From Branchiostoma lanceolatum (Eukaryota > Chordata > Leptocardii > Amphioxiformes > Branchiostomatidae), in contig NC_089736.1 in the NCBI RefSeq assembly GCF_035083965.1, positions 4,033,501 to 4,097,500 of the forward strand: 64,000 bases of DNA, in the 5' to 3' direction. The position numbers were made by a program, and so were the translations under genes. Below, one piece after another: positions 35,971 to 47,190 of this stretch (positions are counted from its first letter, which is position 1; every line of letters begins with the position of its first letter). The notes beneath the pieces are model-generated. The model had not been told where the DNA came from. It worked only from the letters and a program-made list of their open reading frames with translations, and did not search any database.

Positions 35971-36816
35971 ATGGCTGTGGTTCCAAACTTAGCGGAAGTC
36001 TTCCCCTTACTTCTCACGGCGTTCATCGTGGTCTCAGCCGCTGACTACACCTGCCCCTCCTCCTGTGCCTGTACTGACGCTTACGGGGAGCTCACCGTGT
36101 CCTGTGCCGGGCAGGGACTCACAGAAATCCCCTCAAACATTCCAACAGCCGTTATATGGCTAAACCTCAAGTACAACAACATCACAAGGGTCTCAAGCAG
36201 AAGTTTCCACGGTCTACAGAACCTACATGGAATCGATCTGTCAAACAACAACATCAAACACATCTCATCTTCTGCCTTTAAAAATCTTCATCATCTACAA
36301 AACGTAGACATTTCCAGTAACCAGCTATCCACACTGTCAGAGCAAGTCTTCAACATGTCTATCACATCGGCGAGACAAGATCAGAGGAACTTCTACGTCT
36401 ACATGGCAAACAATCCGTGGAACTGTGACTGTCGGTTAAAATGGCTGGCAGCGGAACTCAAAGCTGAATCTCACTACTACAGTGACAGACTAGTAACATG
36501 TAACCGACCTGAACAGTTGAGGGGAAAGGACTTAAAAGATGTACCACTAGATGGCCTAGTTTGTGCACGAAAACTGGGGTCAGCCTTCGACGGAAATGTT
36601 ATGGACGTATCTAGTTCTGCCACGCCTACTCCTACTAGTAAGCTGAGGGAACCAGATAAAAACAGGACCGATAAGATGTCGTTTAACATAGCTCTCGGCA
36701 CGGCGGCAGCTGTCATTGCGATTATTGTAGTGGGTGTAAAAGCGCACGAGTTTTACAAAAAGAAATGCTCACGTCGACAGCAGCCAATCTTAGAAGATTT
36801 AGAAACACTGGTTTAA
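35971..36816 (+). CDS. LRR1: small leucine-rich-repeat type I transmembrane protein
   Basis: A single coding exon of 281 residues. A signal peptide (1 to about 24) is followed by a cysteine-rich LRRNT (CPSSCACTDAYGELTVSC, 28-45), three or four LRRs between 57 and 135 with LxxLxLxxNxI spacing (VIWLNLKYNNI, LHGIDLSNNNI, LQNVDISSNQL), an LRRCT (NPWNCDCRLKWL..CNRP..LVC, 148-198), a Thr/Ser-rich stem, a membrane segment (about 237-256) and a 25-residue cytoplasmic tail with no recognisable signalling motif. The family is LRRNT-LRR-LRRCT receptors, the fold group that includes GPIb and lamprey VLRs. An acceptor at 35937 and a 33-nt leader show that a noncoding first exon lies upstream. LRR2 (47.2 kb) is a close paralog and LRR3 (60.8 kb) a more distant one. 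Confidence 0.9.
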   Translation: MAVVPNLAEVFPLLLTAFIVVSAADYTCPSSCACTDAYGELTVSCAGQGLTEIPSNIPTAVIWLNLKYNNITRVSSRSFHGLQNLHGIDLSNNNIKHISSSAFKNLHHLQNVDISSNQLSTLSEQVFNMSITSARQDQRNFYVYMANNPWNCDCRLKWLAAELKAESHYYSDRLVTCNRPEQLRGKDLKDVPLDGLVCARKLGSAFDGNVMDVSSSATPTPTSKLREPDKNRTDKMSFNIALGTAAAVIAIIVVGVKAHEFYKKKCSRRQQPILEDLETLV

Positions 36817-37719
36817 AGGAGATGATTCAGTGTATGGTAATTAAAACTTGGACAAAGTCAAGTTAATTGAAAATATGTATTACTAGTAACGTTATACATG
36901 ATTTACACTAGAAGAAAGACTGAATGCAGCTGCAGGACGTTTCAACGACTGCAGATGCAGAAACCAGTAGATGATGATGATACATGATTGTATATAGTAC
37001 AGAAAAAATGTCGCGCAATGTATCTTGTTCCAAGACTCTGGGAGCATGCTGCTATACTTTGTATATACTTGAGTTTGATTTGATATAATATTATTAAGTG
37101 GAATGTAATGTGCCTTCTACGGATGAAATTTGTCAGATTCTCGTGTCTTCTTTAAAAGAGATACAACCCACCTTGTTTTTTCTACTCTAGGACTTTCTGT
37201 CAATCATACATGGGGAAAACAGATGTACATACAGATTAATGTCCTAGCTACTGAAAGGACAAAAATATAGCTTAAGACAAGTATCATATTTGTTACATGA
37301 CATTGTGTTACTGTAAAGCTAATGATATATTGTTTACGTTCATGTTATTTTATATTTTATAAATAGATTATGACATCTGCTGAAGTTGTAATGTTGCCTG
37401 TCACAGCCTTGTACATGAATGTGAACATGTGTGGTCTCATTTGACAGAGAGTAGCGTATTCTTCTCTACTTGTATTTATTGCAATCACCACTCATGATAC
37501 TCATTGTATTTTATTCCAAATATCACTGTATACAAAGGTTTGCACACTAGAAAAAAAGCATTAAAACTAATAACTATGCTGTAATACACACCAAATGTAT
37601 AAAACCACGTTTTTTTCCACACATATGTTGTCAATTGTGGGCTATATTGTTACCGTTGTACAGTCATTTATTTGTAAATACACATAATGTATCTATTTGC
37701 TTGCCAATGTTACATTTCT
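36817..37719. other. Convergent 3' regions of LRR1 and LRR-death gene
   Basis: AT-rich untranslated-type sequence. For the minus-strand gene, an AATAAA (TTTATT on the plus strand at 37667-37672) lies about 50 bp past the stop. No other feature was seen. Confidence 0.5.
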
Positions 37720-38754
37720 TTAGTCGCTATTAGATGACTCTTCCAGAAATCCATATATTTCTGGATCAAGTTGAAAACTTTTCAGCTGTTCGACTAATGT
37801 TCCAACAGTTCCTTGTTCGCCCATTTCGTTCTTCCAAACGACAAGCATGTTAAAGATCTGTACCCTCGTGTTTCTGTTGTTATCTGCGATGAACCTGTCT
37901 ACTTCCGCCTTGGTCATACCAAGGTGAATTGCTAAACTTTCCCATTCTTTTCCAAGCTTTCCAGCCAATTTGTTCAACTGTTCCTCGGTGACTAGTTCTG
38001 TGTGTCTATACAGACTTACCAGATGGACGTACCTGCTTCTTTTCTTACACTTATATACAAGGGTTGCTATAAGTCCGATTGTAAAGAGAACACAAGCTAA
38101 AATGATGGGCAAGAGGTAACGCCATTTTGTTTTGCACCAGTAGTCGTGGATTTCGACATTTTGTATATCCGCGTCTTTCGGAACTTGACAGCGAACTCCT
38201 ACCCAGACACTCGGACGTTGTTTCACTTGTTCTTTCAGCCACTCGATATTACAGATACAGTCAAACATGTTGATAGAGCAGTCACACTGTTCACTGTCTG
38301 ACAGAAGGCCACCACAATGCGCATCGCAGTGGAAAGGGTTCCCGTCTAAATCCACCAACCCGAGGCTTTTCGCGGTGTTACCGAACGTTCGAGGAGAAAC
38401 GATTGTCAGTTTGTTCTTGCTCAGATCTACCTCATGTAGATACGTGAACATCTCTAGTGTTCCTTCTATCTGGGCGATTTCGTCAGACACAAGTCGAAGT
38501 CCTCTCAGATTCTTGAGACCACCAAACACACGCAGGTCCAGGACAGGTAGCTTGAACCCGGTGAGTGTGAGGTAGGTTGTATCCAGCGGCAGATCATCGG
38601 GGATGGTTTTCGAGTCATTTCCGTTGCAGACGACATTCAAGTCCACCACATATTCTTCACAAGTGCAGTTTGGAGGGCAGCTAGAAGCACACCACGTGCA
38701 CGACACCGACAACGCCGCAAACACGACGAGCCAGTACGTGTGCCACATCGACAT
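37720..38754 (-). CDS. LRR transmembrane receptor with cytoplasmic death domain
   Basis: A single coding exon of 344 residues. Signal peptide (1 to about 23), LRRNT (CPPNCTCEEYVVDLNVVC, 26-43), degenerate LRRs (55-140, e.g. LHEVDLSKNKL), and a cysteine-rich C-cap with an unusual insertion (HCDAHCGG..EQCDCSINMFDCIC, 142-168) before LRRCT-like EWLKEQ..RC..WC. The membrane segment is about 212-234 and is followed by a basic stop (KCKKRSR). Residues about 254-338 read as a death domain: LNKLAGKLGKEWESLAIHLG, then MTKAEVDRF..N, NMLVVWKNEMG and TVGTLVEQLKSF, the usual six-helix pattern with the central tryptophans. Death domains recruit adaptors such as FADD or TRADD to apoptosis or NF-kB pathways; the partner here is unknown. 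It lies head-to-head with TNF1. Confidence 0.9.
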   Translation of the reverse strand: MSMWHTYWLVVFAALSVSCTWCASSCPPNCTCEEYVVDLNVVCNGNDSKTIPDDLPLDTTYLTLTGFKLPVLDLRVFGGLKNLRGLRLVSDEIAQIEGTLEMFTYLHEVDLSKNKLTIVSPRTFGNTAKSLGLVDLDGNPFHCDAHCGGLLSDSEQCDCSINMFDCICNIEWLKEQVKQRPSVWVGVRCQVPKDADIQNVEIHDYWCKTKWRYLLPIILACVLFTIGLIATLVYKCKKRSRYVHLVSLYRHTELVTEEQLNKLAGKLGKEWESLAIHLGMTKAEVDRFIADNNRNTRVQIFNMLVVWKNEMGEQGTVGTLVEQLKSFQLDPEIYGFLEESSNSD

Positions 38755-39728
38755 ATCAGCCTCGGTTACCGTGATTCAATCTGAGCCCACAAGATTCCTG
38801 CGAAAATTGAATGGTTAAAAGGTTTTATGAAAATCACAACCTCGATCGTAAAAGTGGCGATCAAAATGTCATTTTAAAGGTTATCGCAATACAAACAAGA
38901 TGGCGGACGGAAAGCTTCCCCTTTTTTTGTCTCACTCGATCGGAACATTCCGATGAACTATTGGTGAGTATTCGGGGTCAATTTCACACCCTAAATGATC
39001 TTAACACCAGTCACGTTTAGTCATAAAAAGTACAACGTTAAATACATTCGCAGATATAAAAGGTCTCTCACCTGAATAGGTCGGTCTCTCATACCCGAAC
39101 GTTCGAACAGCAAGGTGTTACACAGGGTGTTCAAACTTTGACCTTATGGCGTCGTCACAGCCAAAGTAAATGTTGTCAGTCTGGTGTTTTGAACAGACGT
39201 ATTCACTACCCCCTGGCAGTTCCTCTCGGCTTCTCTCCTATTGGACAGGTTCAGCGGTATTCACTGTGGCTTTTCATCTATTGGCTGTGGTTGACCGCAA
39301 GCGCAGTGGAAGGCGGGAGGGTAAGATAATGCTGTTTGTTTACTCTCAGCTCATGACACGCCTCCGAAACACGAAGCTGCTGCACAACAGGTCAATCCTT
39401 TGCGAGGGAGATCAGATGAAACTTTTTCTCGGAAATCTTGTACCTGCTTTCGTCTCCTTGGTGATCGACAGCTCTCTTGTTCCACAGATCTAGTCCAAGA
39501 CTGAAAGTGGGACGGACTAGCATGTATATATCGTGCTTAAGGGAACGAAGCCAGCTGCAGGTTTCTTCAACTGGACATAACGCCTGGCATGCATATTCAG
39601 GTGCTTGTTTTGAAGTCACCGAGGCTTGCTAGCTGGGCACAGTTGGTAAAGGGTCGTGTTGCATAGACAGACAGCTCGCCTTGGAAACAGTGGAAACTTG
39701 GGAAAATGCTACACTGACTACATACAAC
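38755..39728. promoter_or_regulatory. Shared upstream region between LRR-death gene and TNF1
   Basis: Only 974 bp separate the two divergent start codons. No TATA box or defined factor site could be assigned by eye. Both leaders and promoters must fit in this interval, so shared control is possible. The call rests only on the divergent layout. Confidence 0.4.
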
Positions 39729-42700
39729 ATGGATCCGGAAAAATCTCACTCTGTGAAACAAGATGCGCAGTTCTGCGAGGCTGACGAGTCCAGAACAAGC
39801 CTCAGAAAACACGACAGCAGCTTTTCTGTGTTGTTGTTGTTCGTGTTTTTGTCCGTGTTGAATGGAGCTGGATACATGCACTTAGCAATGCGCCTGACAT
39901 ATGTTGAAGGTCAGCTTGCTTTGCAGTGCGCCCACCCTGGACAGTTAGTAAGAGAGACGGATAGACAACAACATGGTGTCATCGAAAAGTTTGAACAGAC
40001 CTGGGAACAAGGAGCTAACAATGAACAGGTATGCCAGAGTGTTCTTTGGCTCTTGTCGTCTTCAGAGACGGTCGACAGCTTTCGGTCCATTTCTCAGCTT
40101 AGCAGTCAGTCACGGTCACTCTGGGGGGGGGGGGGGGGGTCCTAGCTTTGCAGTGCCTCTCGTGACTTAGGAGACCAATTCTGGCACGGCAAATCCTGTT
40201 GCAGAAAGTGCAGTGAAAGACTTCACTGACGTTTATCCCCTCTGTTCTGTTTTTCCTTCTATGTCTAGCCTCCGATTCTCTCTTCTCACGGGCAGCCCTG
40301 TAGAGCTCCATGCCGCTGTGCACTGCTGCTCTCCATCTACATCTGTCTGCTGCTATTGTAAAATGGCGTCATGTCGTCATAGATATCATATTTCAAACTG
40401 ATAGCATTGAAAGTGAAAGCAAAGAACGACCACTAAAATGTGTTTCAATGGAACTACCACCTGATGACGGGATGCTTTGTTTCCGTGTATAAGGGTTGCG
40501 ACTCAATGATCGACGTATTTTATGATCTGATGTATTTCTGGAAAATCGAACTGATCGCCAGTGCGAAAGCCATTCAAAAATAAAGATGTTTTGTGCTGTG
40601 ATTTTAGCAAACGATGGGAGAACTCAAATCTTCACCCGCTCTTCACCCAAACTTTGGGAGGAAAAAACGATCAGAAGATGGGTCTTCTGCAGATAAATGG
40701 GAAGGTAAATGTACTGTAGCATTTATGCACGCTTTTATGTACCTTTACAGAGAATCATGGATTATAAAATCAACCAACCAAATCTGAGACTTTTAGTTCC
40801 GTCTGCGTTTACTGAATGTTGCATTATTGCAAGTTGATATTTGATAATACAACTTCAAAAGGTTTCATATCTTGCCGCAGAATTTTATACCTTGGTCTAA
40901 ACAAGTCGCCAGCTCACTGTTCTGTTAATGCTTACAAGTTGCTAATTCCATGCTTGTACTCCATAGTGCGTCTCTTCCACCCAAAAAGCGCGAACGGGAA
41001 AAGGCACAAGCGACACCACGACATGGCCAAGGGTGTGGTGGAGGTGCGAATTGGCGGTGGGAAATGGGGGAGAATCTGTGACCGGAACTGGGGCATCGCC
41101 GAGTCTAACGTGGTGTGCAGACATCTCGGGCACGACGGGGCCACCAGGTATATGTAAACATGATCTGCATCTTTTAGCACAGCTATTACAGGATATGCTG
41201 ATGAAGGTAAGACATCTGGATAATCGATATTTCTTCACAAATGAAAGTGTCACTATATACTACGTTATACCGGATAATCATATAACAGCCTCCAGTTTAA
41301 TCTGGGAATTCCAGTTTAATTTGGGACTACCTCCCACATTTCAGCAATCTTAAACCCGAATGGCTTAATATCACATCTGGTAGATAAAAATGTTTAAAAA
41401 TATGTAGCAGCCATTGGATTAGCCCAATTCTGTAATTCTGGGGAATGGAGTCAGAATTTCTCAGAATTTCTCAGAATTCTGAATTTGCTGATTTTTTTAG
41501 AATTCCGCAGAATTCTGAGAAATTGAGCCAGAATTCTGAAGAGGCTATAGACTTCGTTTTTTAACGTATCTAAAATATCCGATTTCTTCCTCAGTGCCAC
41601 TCTTTTATATTAGCTACAGGGTAACTTTCCTCTTTTCCTTATACACTCAACTGGTATCACACAGATTCTGCGAGTTAGAGTTTGCATTGACCAATGAAAG
41701 TTTCAACTTGTCACGTCACAGTTGTTGTAAATGCTACTAATATCAATGGCAGATCCTACAGGAGGGCTGCGGCCAATTTCGGACAGTACTTCAGTCCGCA
41801 CTTCTCCCTGAGTGACGTGGAGTGTACAGGGACTGAACAGTTTCTACAGGAGTGCAGGCACATCTTCGACACCACGTCATGCGAGGGGAAGTCTCGGAGC
41901 AAGATGTCAGCCGGGGTCAAGTGCGCAGGTAGAACAACGTTTTGCTGTTGTTTAAAACCATCTAATATTACAGTGTGAATTTCACCTACGACAGTGAAAT
42001 GGAATAACAAGAAATCTATGAATACATATCTTGTCCATTGAATGGACTAGTATATGATTTATACAGATATGTAGTTTGAATGACTATAAGTTTGCCTGTG
42101 TCCCTCATGGCAGTTACCGACGAGTGTATGTCCAGTCCGTGTAAGAACGGCGGGACCTGTCGGGACGGTCAGGACCGATACACATGCGAGTGCACGCCGG
42201 GGTGGGAGGGGAGGAACTGCGAGATAGGTAAGTCTCTCTTACAATCACAATATCTGCTTTGACACGATTAGAATAGTCCACTTTTCCAGACCCAATAGCC
42301 TACTGTATAAAAGTTCACTTTCTGTCTTAAAACATCTAAGTTCATTTATTTATAAAAACTAAGGCTAGTTTCCCCTTTGAAATATACAGGATGTCCAGTC
42401 TAAAATGCAACCAAATGTTCAAAAGAACATTTAACGTTTTCGAACGATCTCTCTCACTGCTTGTGTATATCAAACGTTTTGTTTATAAAGAATACGGTGA
42501 TAAGAAAACATCCCTGGGCAATTTCCTATACAAAATGATCAATTAGTTAAACACGAGGTTCATGCTATGTGACAATACATCTTCTTCCTCTCGTCCATTT
42601 GACAGAGACCAACAAGTGTTCGTCCTCTCCTTGTAAGAACAACGGCACCTGTGATGGCGGACAGTACAACTACACCTGCCACTGTACCGAAGGATGGGAA

Positions 42701-45095
42701 GGACCGACCTGCGAAGCCAGTGAGTTCTGAAACTTTGAAACAAATAATTGTGAAGGTTTTTGAAATTCCAATGATAGATATTACATATGGAAAGTAAATA
42801 ATTAATGCAATATGCCTATTTTTGTGTTAAAATATCACAGGTTATGTGGCACTATGGCGTGTCATAAACAAGACAATTTCTTCTACCACAGACTCGGATG
42901 AATGTGAAGTCAATCCCTGCCAGAACAACGCCACGTGTGTGGATGGAGTTAACACCTACAGCTGCCTGTGTGCCCTGGGGTGGGAGGGACGGGACTGTGA
43001 CAAACGTGAGTCTAGCTACGTCACGAAGATGGAACGTGTCATGTCAAAAGTACTGCAACTTAAATCATAATATTGTGTTTATCTATATATGAAACAGTCA
43101 TATTTCTTTTAAAACTATTCATTACAGACAAATGCAGTTCTGATCCCTGTCAGAACAACGGAACGTGTCACGTTACCCAGCATGGATACGCGTGCGCATG
43201 CGCACCAGGATGGCAAGGCCACCATTGTGAAAACAGTGAGTGTATTCGGAATAATAGATTTGACTTAGGTGTGCTTAAATATTAATTCATCGCAATCTTT
43301 TAAACTGCAAAAATCTGCAATGAATTTTCAGGGTTATTTTTTTTTCAAATCTGAAATGACTGTCCATGTTGTACCCATCCAGTGGAGAACGTGTGTGACT
43401 CCAACCCGTGTCAGAACCACGGCACGTGTCATAACGGTGGAGACCACTATATCTGTCAGTGTCAGCACGGATGGGTCGGGGTTCACTGCGAAACTAGTAA
43501 CGGTAGGTCTCATCAACGTATACGTACACTTAAGTAAGCTCCATGCAGTAAGGGTTTTGAAAATGTGATCAAATGCTCATAGATTTCATTCCATGGAGAA
43601 AGATTGAATATCGTGTCCATGTCTCTATATCAGACGTACCTGATATGAAGTGTTATTAACATGGCCTTAATACAAGCTTTTATTTTCTGACAGAGGAAAA
43701 TGAAAGCGAAAGCAGTCTTGTGGCATCGTCCAATGCCAGTTCACACCATGGATATCATAACATGGACTCGGTACGCTACTTTCACAATGCCTTTAATTCC
43801 ATAATCATTTCGGAATCCACAATAGAGAAAGTGTTGCATGAATTTTCCTAACTAAACTATGTAAGCTAACAACAAACGTTGACTGCTTTTTGTTTGTATC
43901 GATGGAAAAGGCTGTATATAATTTTTTTTTTTAAATTTCAACCAAAAATTGATGTTTTGTTTCAGAAGTCCTCCTCAACCTGGGTACACATTGCGGCCAA
44001 ATCAGGTATTGAATGTTTTATTCGTAATGGTAATTGCCTAATTGCCAAGTGTGCATAGCATTAGCACTTTTCGTAATATTCCCTCATACTTTTAGTTATA
44101 AAATTAAGGCATAGTCATAGCTTATCGTTGTGTCTTCCGTTCTTATAGACTCTGGTGACCACACTGTTACCATCGAGCGTAAGTATTTCAGATTGTCATG
44201 TTTAACTCTATACTTTGACTCCATGCCTCTCTTCCCCATGCTTAAATCACGCGAAGGAGATGTAAATGTTAAACCAACTTGTCATTGAAGAAAAAGCATG
44301 CAGCAATGATGTTATTTCATAGCCTATAGAAGAAAAACAGATATCGCATAAATCTTATTTGTTAACGGTTGGCCCGTTTTGTCGTACAGGTGGTCACGGG
44401 GTGCTGGCAGACCACTGGAAAAAGATTCGCTCCAACAAGTTCAGCTTGGACCATGGGAAACTAGAGGTAAAGGAGGAAGGAGACTACTACATATATAGCC
44501 AGGTAGGATATGCCAGAAGATAGATACCTTCTATGAATCACAATATTCAGTTTTCTCAATATAATGTCTTATTTGTGAATCTATTTTTTGATGCAACAAC
44601 TCCCACAATGTAAAATGAAACTCATGGCTAGCCCCACTCGATTGTAACACTACATCAACGACTTATGCTTGGCCTTATTATTCAGTTATTAGGATGTTAA
44701 CTTTTATCATATATTTCTATTTTGCACTGTGTCAATAGTTGCTGCCATACATTGTACCGTGTACGATTGCCGTGCAATAAAGTTCTTCCTCTTCTTTTGT
44801 GCGTCTTTCCTAACCTCGTCAATTATTGAATCTTCAGGTACAATATATGGAAAACGAGAAGAACGCCTACACAACCAACCACACTGTCATGGTGGCGGGT
44901 AAACATGGCGGACCCGACCACTTCCTGACATGCGTACATGAGATGTACGGCTTCCCGCCCTACAAGACGTGCTTCACAGCGGGCATGCGCAAACTGCACA
45001 AGAAGGACGTGGTGTACCTACACGTTCCCTGTGACGGGTGTGCTATCTCTCTGGATCATGACACCACGTTTTTCGGTCTGATGAAGCTTACTTAG
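39729..45095 (+). CDS. TNF1: type II membrane TNF-superfamily ligand with SRCR and five EGF domains
   Basis: Fourteen exons join in frame to 611 residues: 39729-40028, 40608-40704, 40967-41147, 41753-41928, 42114-42227, 42606-42719, 42892-43005, 43128-43235, 43383-43496, 43694-43770, 43966-44005, 44149-44178, 44390-44502, 44838-45095. Short cytoplasmic N-terminus; membrane anchor about 32-52 (ends YMHL); furin-type site RKKR at 118-121; SRCR domain 133-251, split by a phase-2 intron; five EGF domains (252-439), each in its own phase 1-1 exon; a Ser/Thr stem (440-488); TNF domain 489-611 with [18 protein letters not shown] and TTFFGLMKL. The paired cysteines and CFTAG/TFFG motifs recall ectodysplasin. 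Predicted role: a cleavable trimeric cytokine acting on nearby cells. An AATAAA lies at 45809. Confidence 0.93.
40123..40139 (+). repeat. Homopolymer of 17 G
   Basis: An uninterrupted run of G in TNF1 intron 1, adjoining the 3' end of a minus-strand LINE fragment (as poly-C in its sense). The run length is prone to sequencing error. Confidence 0.9.
40140..40395 (-). mobile_element. LINE C-terminal fragment in TNF1 intron 1
   Basis: On the minus strand about 75 codons read [19 protein letters not shown], a basic stretch, then [19 protein letters not shown] and ERHCK. This is the CxxC..RIGLxSHxR zinc-finger end seen at the C-terminus of many non-LTR retrotransposon polyproteins. No reverse transcriptase remains beside it, so it is a 5'-truncated relic. 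Confidence 0.7.
41425..41540. repeat. AGAATTCTG-rich simple repeat
   Basis: Several close copies of CAGAATTTCT / CAGAATTCTG occur in TNF1 intron 3, the intron that splits its SRCR domain. It has the character of a local low-complexity expansion. Confidence 0.6.
44725..44800 (+). mobile_element. Retroposon 3' tail in TNF1 intron 13
   Basis: Second copy of the 33310-33400 sequence, ending GCAATAAAGTTCTTCC then a CT-rich run. It lies just upstream of the last TNF1 exon and includes an AATAAA that could in principle cause premature polyadenylation. Confidence 0.5.
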
Positions 45096-45974
45096 ACTCA
45101 GTTGTATAGTTTCAGTATTATTTGATCTTTGCCGCGAGACAGACAATCATGGCGTTTTGTTGATTACTAGATTCAAGTCGCAAAATAGTAATTGGATTTT
45201 CATCATATACAGTTCATGGTATCTTTAATGAGTTGCTGCTGCTTATCTGTTTTCAAAGTAATGAAATATTCGAGTAAAACCTACACGTATTACAGTAACT
45301 TTTGTATATATTGTATTATGTAACATATCATGACTAGGTAATAACGATGTACGAGTATAACAGGAGATGCAACTGATATTCATTCTGTGATGTTTTTCAT
45401 TTGGGCATAATGTCAGTACAATAGACATGATAGAGGCGCAATGAAAGTTTCTCACGGAGTCTGAACAGTGTTACAGCAAGTTCACTGCCAAAATATAGTA
45501 TATGTTTGTAAATATGGGTGATTCTTACTTAGAGATATAATGATAGAATGTATATATATTCTTGGAGTTTCACTGGTTTACCTAGACATTGATCTTTTGG
45601 ATTATTGCATGATATTTAGTAATTTTGGTAAACGGAGCATGCATATCTATTTGTTCATTTATCAATCTTTTGGGTGGTCCCTTCAGTTAACATTGTAACT
45701 GATTGTCTAGATTTTCACAGAGCCAAACCTTTATGATTGACCACAGCTCAACATTGAGCAAGGAGGGAGTTGTGATGGGTTCAATATATTGTATGGTTTT
45801 GTGTTGTAAATAAATTCAGTCATGAATCCCTTTCAATGTGTACACGTGAAAGAATAAATACAACAACTAATGTGATATGGACAAGATTAAAAGTTTGCTC
45901 AGTGCAAGACCCGACGACTTCTTCAAGGTTACGGGTAACATGAGGAGGGTTGGGACAGTCTCACTCCCCCCCCC
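45096..45974. other. TNF1 3' region
   Basis: AT-rich, probably 3' untranslated sequence up to the AATAAA at 45809-45814, then spacer with a short C run near 45967. No gene was seen. Confidence 0.45.
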
Positions 45975-46390
45975 CCCATGTATAACTTCCTTGAAAAGAG
46001 GTTGTATACACTAGTGCGTTTATGACTAGTCAGTTGATCCACGTTTATATTTATGCCATACATCATTCTCCAGTTGCATGTTACTGTATATACGAGCTCA
46101 CACTTGTTGATATATGGCCTAAAAGTTCGTTATTGCCTATGAAAGTGAAACAAGTACAGAGAATTCATTTCCTTCAAGACCGTGTCTAAACTGGGCCAAT
46201 CCTGTGTGACAGAGATTGATTACAACAGACATAATGGCAAGCTTCAGGGGCTACGAATAGCGTATGCATGAATAGCGCCTCTATTGTAAACATGACCTAA
46301 CAGGTATAAAGGTTACGTCTGGCACAAAGCCAACTGTAACCTGACGACGCCGTACCTGGGAGTGAGGAAGAAAAACAACAAAATGGCGCA
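45975..46390 (+). repeat. Upstream block B, likely LRR2 promoter/5' leader
   Basis: Paralog of block A (32376-32870), with the same order of conserved segments but only one copy of the 29-bp unit and an extra insertion near 46255. A possible 5' leader with a donor (GAG|GTCAGT near 46512) follows, and the LRR2 acceptor is at 47183. Two such blocks preceding two paralogous LRR genes favour promoter duplication. Confidence 0.55.
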
Positions 46391-47190
46391 GTGCGCTTTG
46401 GGACTTCGCGAGTAGACGTTCCCTGCAACCGTGCTTCCTTTGCAGAGGACAGACCGTATTTGAAAACGTGCTAACTTGTGCTCCGAGAAAAGGTGCTGCA
46501 TCAGCACAATGAGGTCAGTAGATTCGTAATATACTGTTAACTGCTACATATGTACAAAGCTGTTTAAATGCATACTATACTTGGTGTAAATAACACACCG
46601 CCGCACCCTAGAGGCTTGGTTAGGTGTGTCAACAAAATATTGGAGAACACACATTCTTCGTGTTCCCTCGTTCTCTTTCCTAATTCAATTCAATTCTATG
46701 CAGCCAGTGTCGGCTGCACGGGGGAGGGGGGGGGGGTATCACTAAAAAATATGTTGAGGAGCGTGCCCCTCCCTTCCCCTAAATCAAGCTTGAAACCCTT
46801 GTGCATTTTTCACTAGTTTGTTTGTGCCTTTATCTTAAAAAACTCGATGTTTAACTCTATCAGCCATATGGCTGCTTTTCGTAGAGGTCGAGATTACTAG
46901 TAGAGATGTCCTTAGCTTAGCTTAGCTTAGTCTACCAGCAAAATTGCCTTTCAGAATACCCTTCAAAATGCAGGGAATAACGTTTCCGAGGGTCAAGATT
47001 TCAAGATTTTTCCAGGGGAGCATGTCCCTAGGATTGTTGCGCCTTGGTGCTTGATATGGTGAAACTTCGGTCTGAAGTATCGCACCACCTCATACGAAAT
47101 TTCCTGCTGTCGCCTCTGAAAGGACTAGGGTTGATCATTTACTAATTGAGGTTCTCTTTTGTCTCTCTTCCTTTACAACACAGAGTGTAT
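46391..47190. other. LRR2 5' leader and intron region
   Basis: Contains a GC-rich leader-like stretch (46380-46510), a G-rich simple run near 46720-46735 and a three-copy CTTAG short repeat near 46912-46930. The stretch closes at the LRR2 acceptor (TTTACAACACAG, 47183). No coding exon was seen. Confidence 0.4.
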
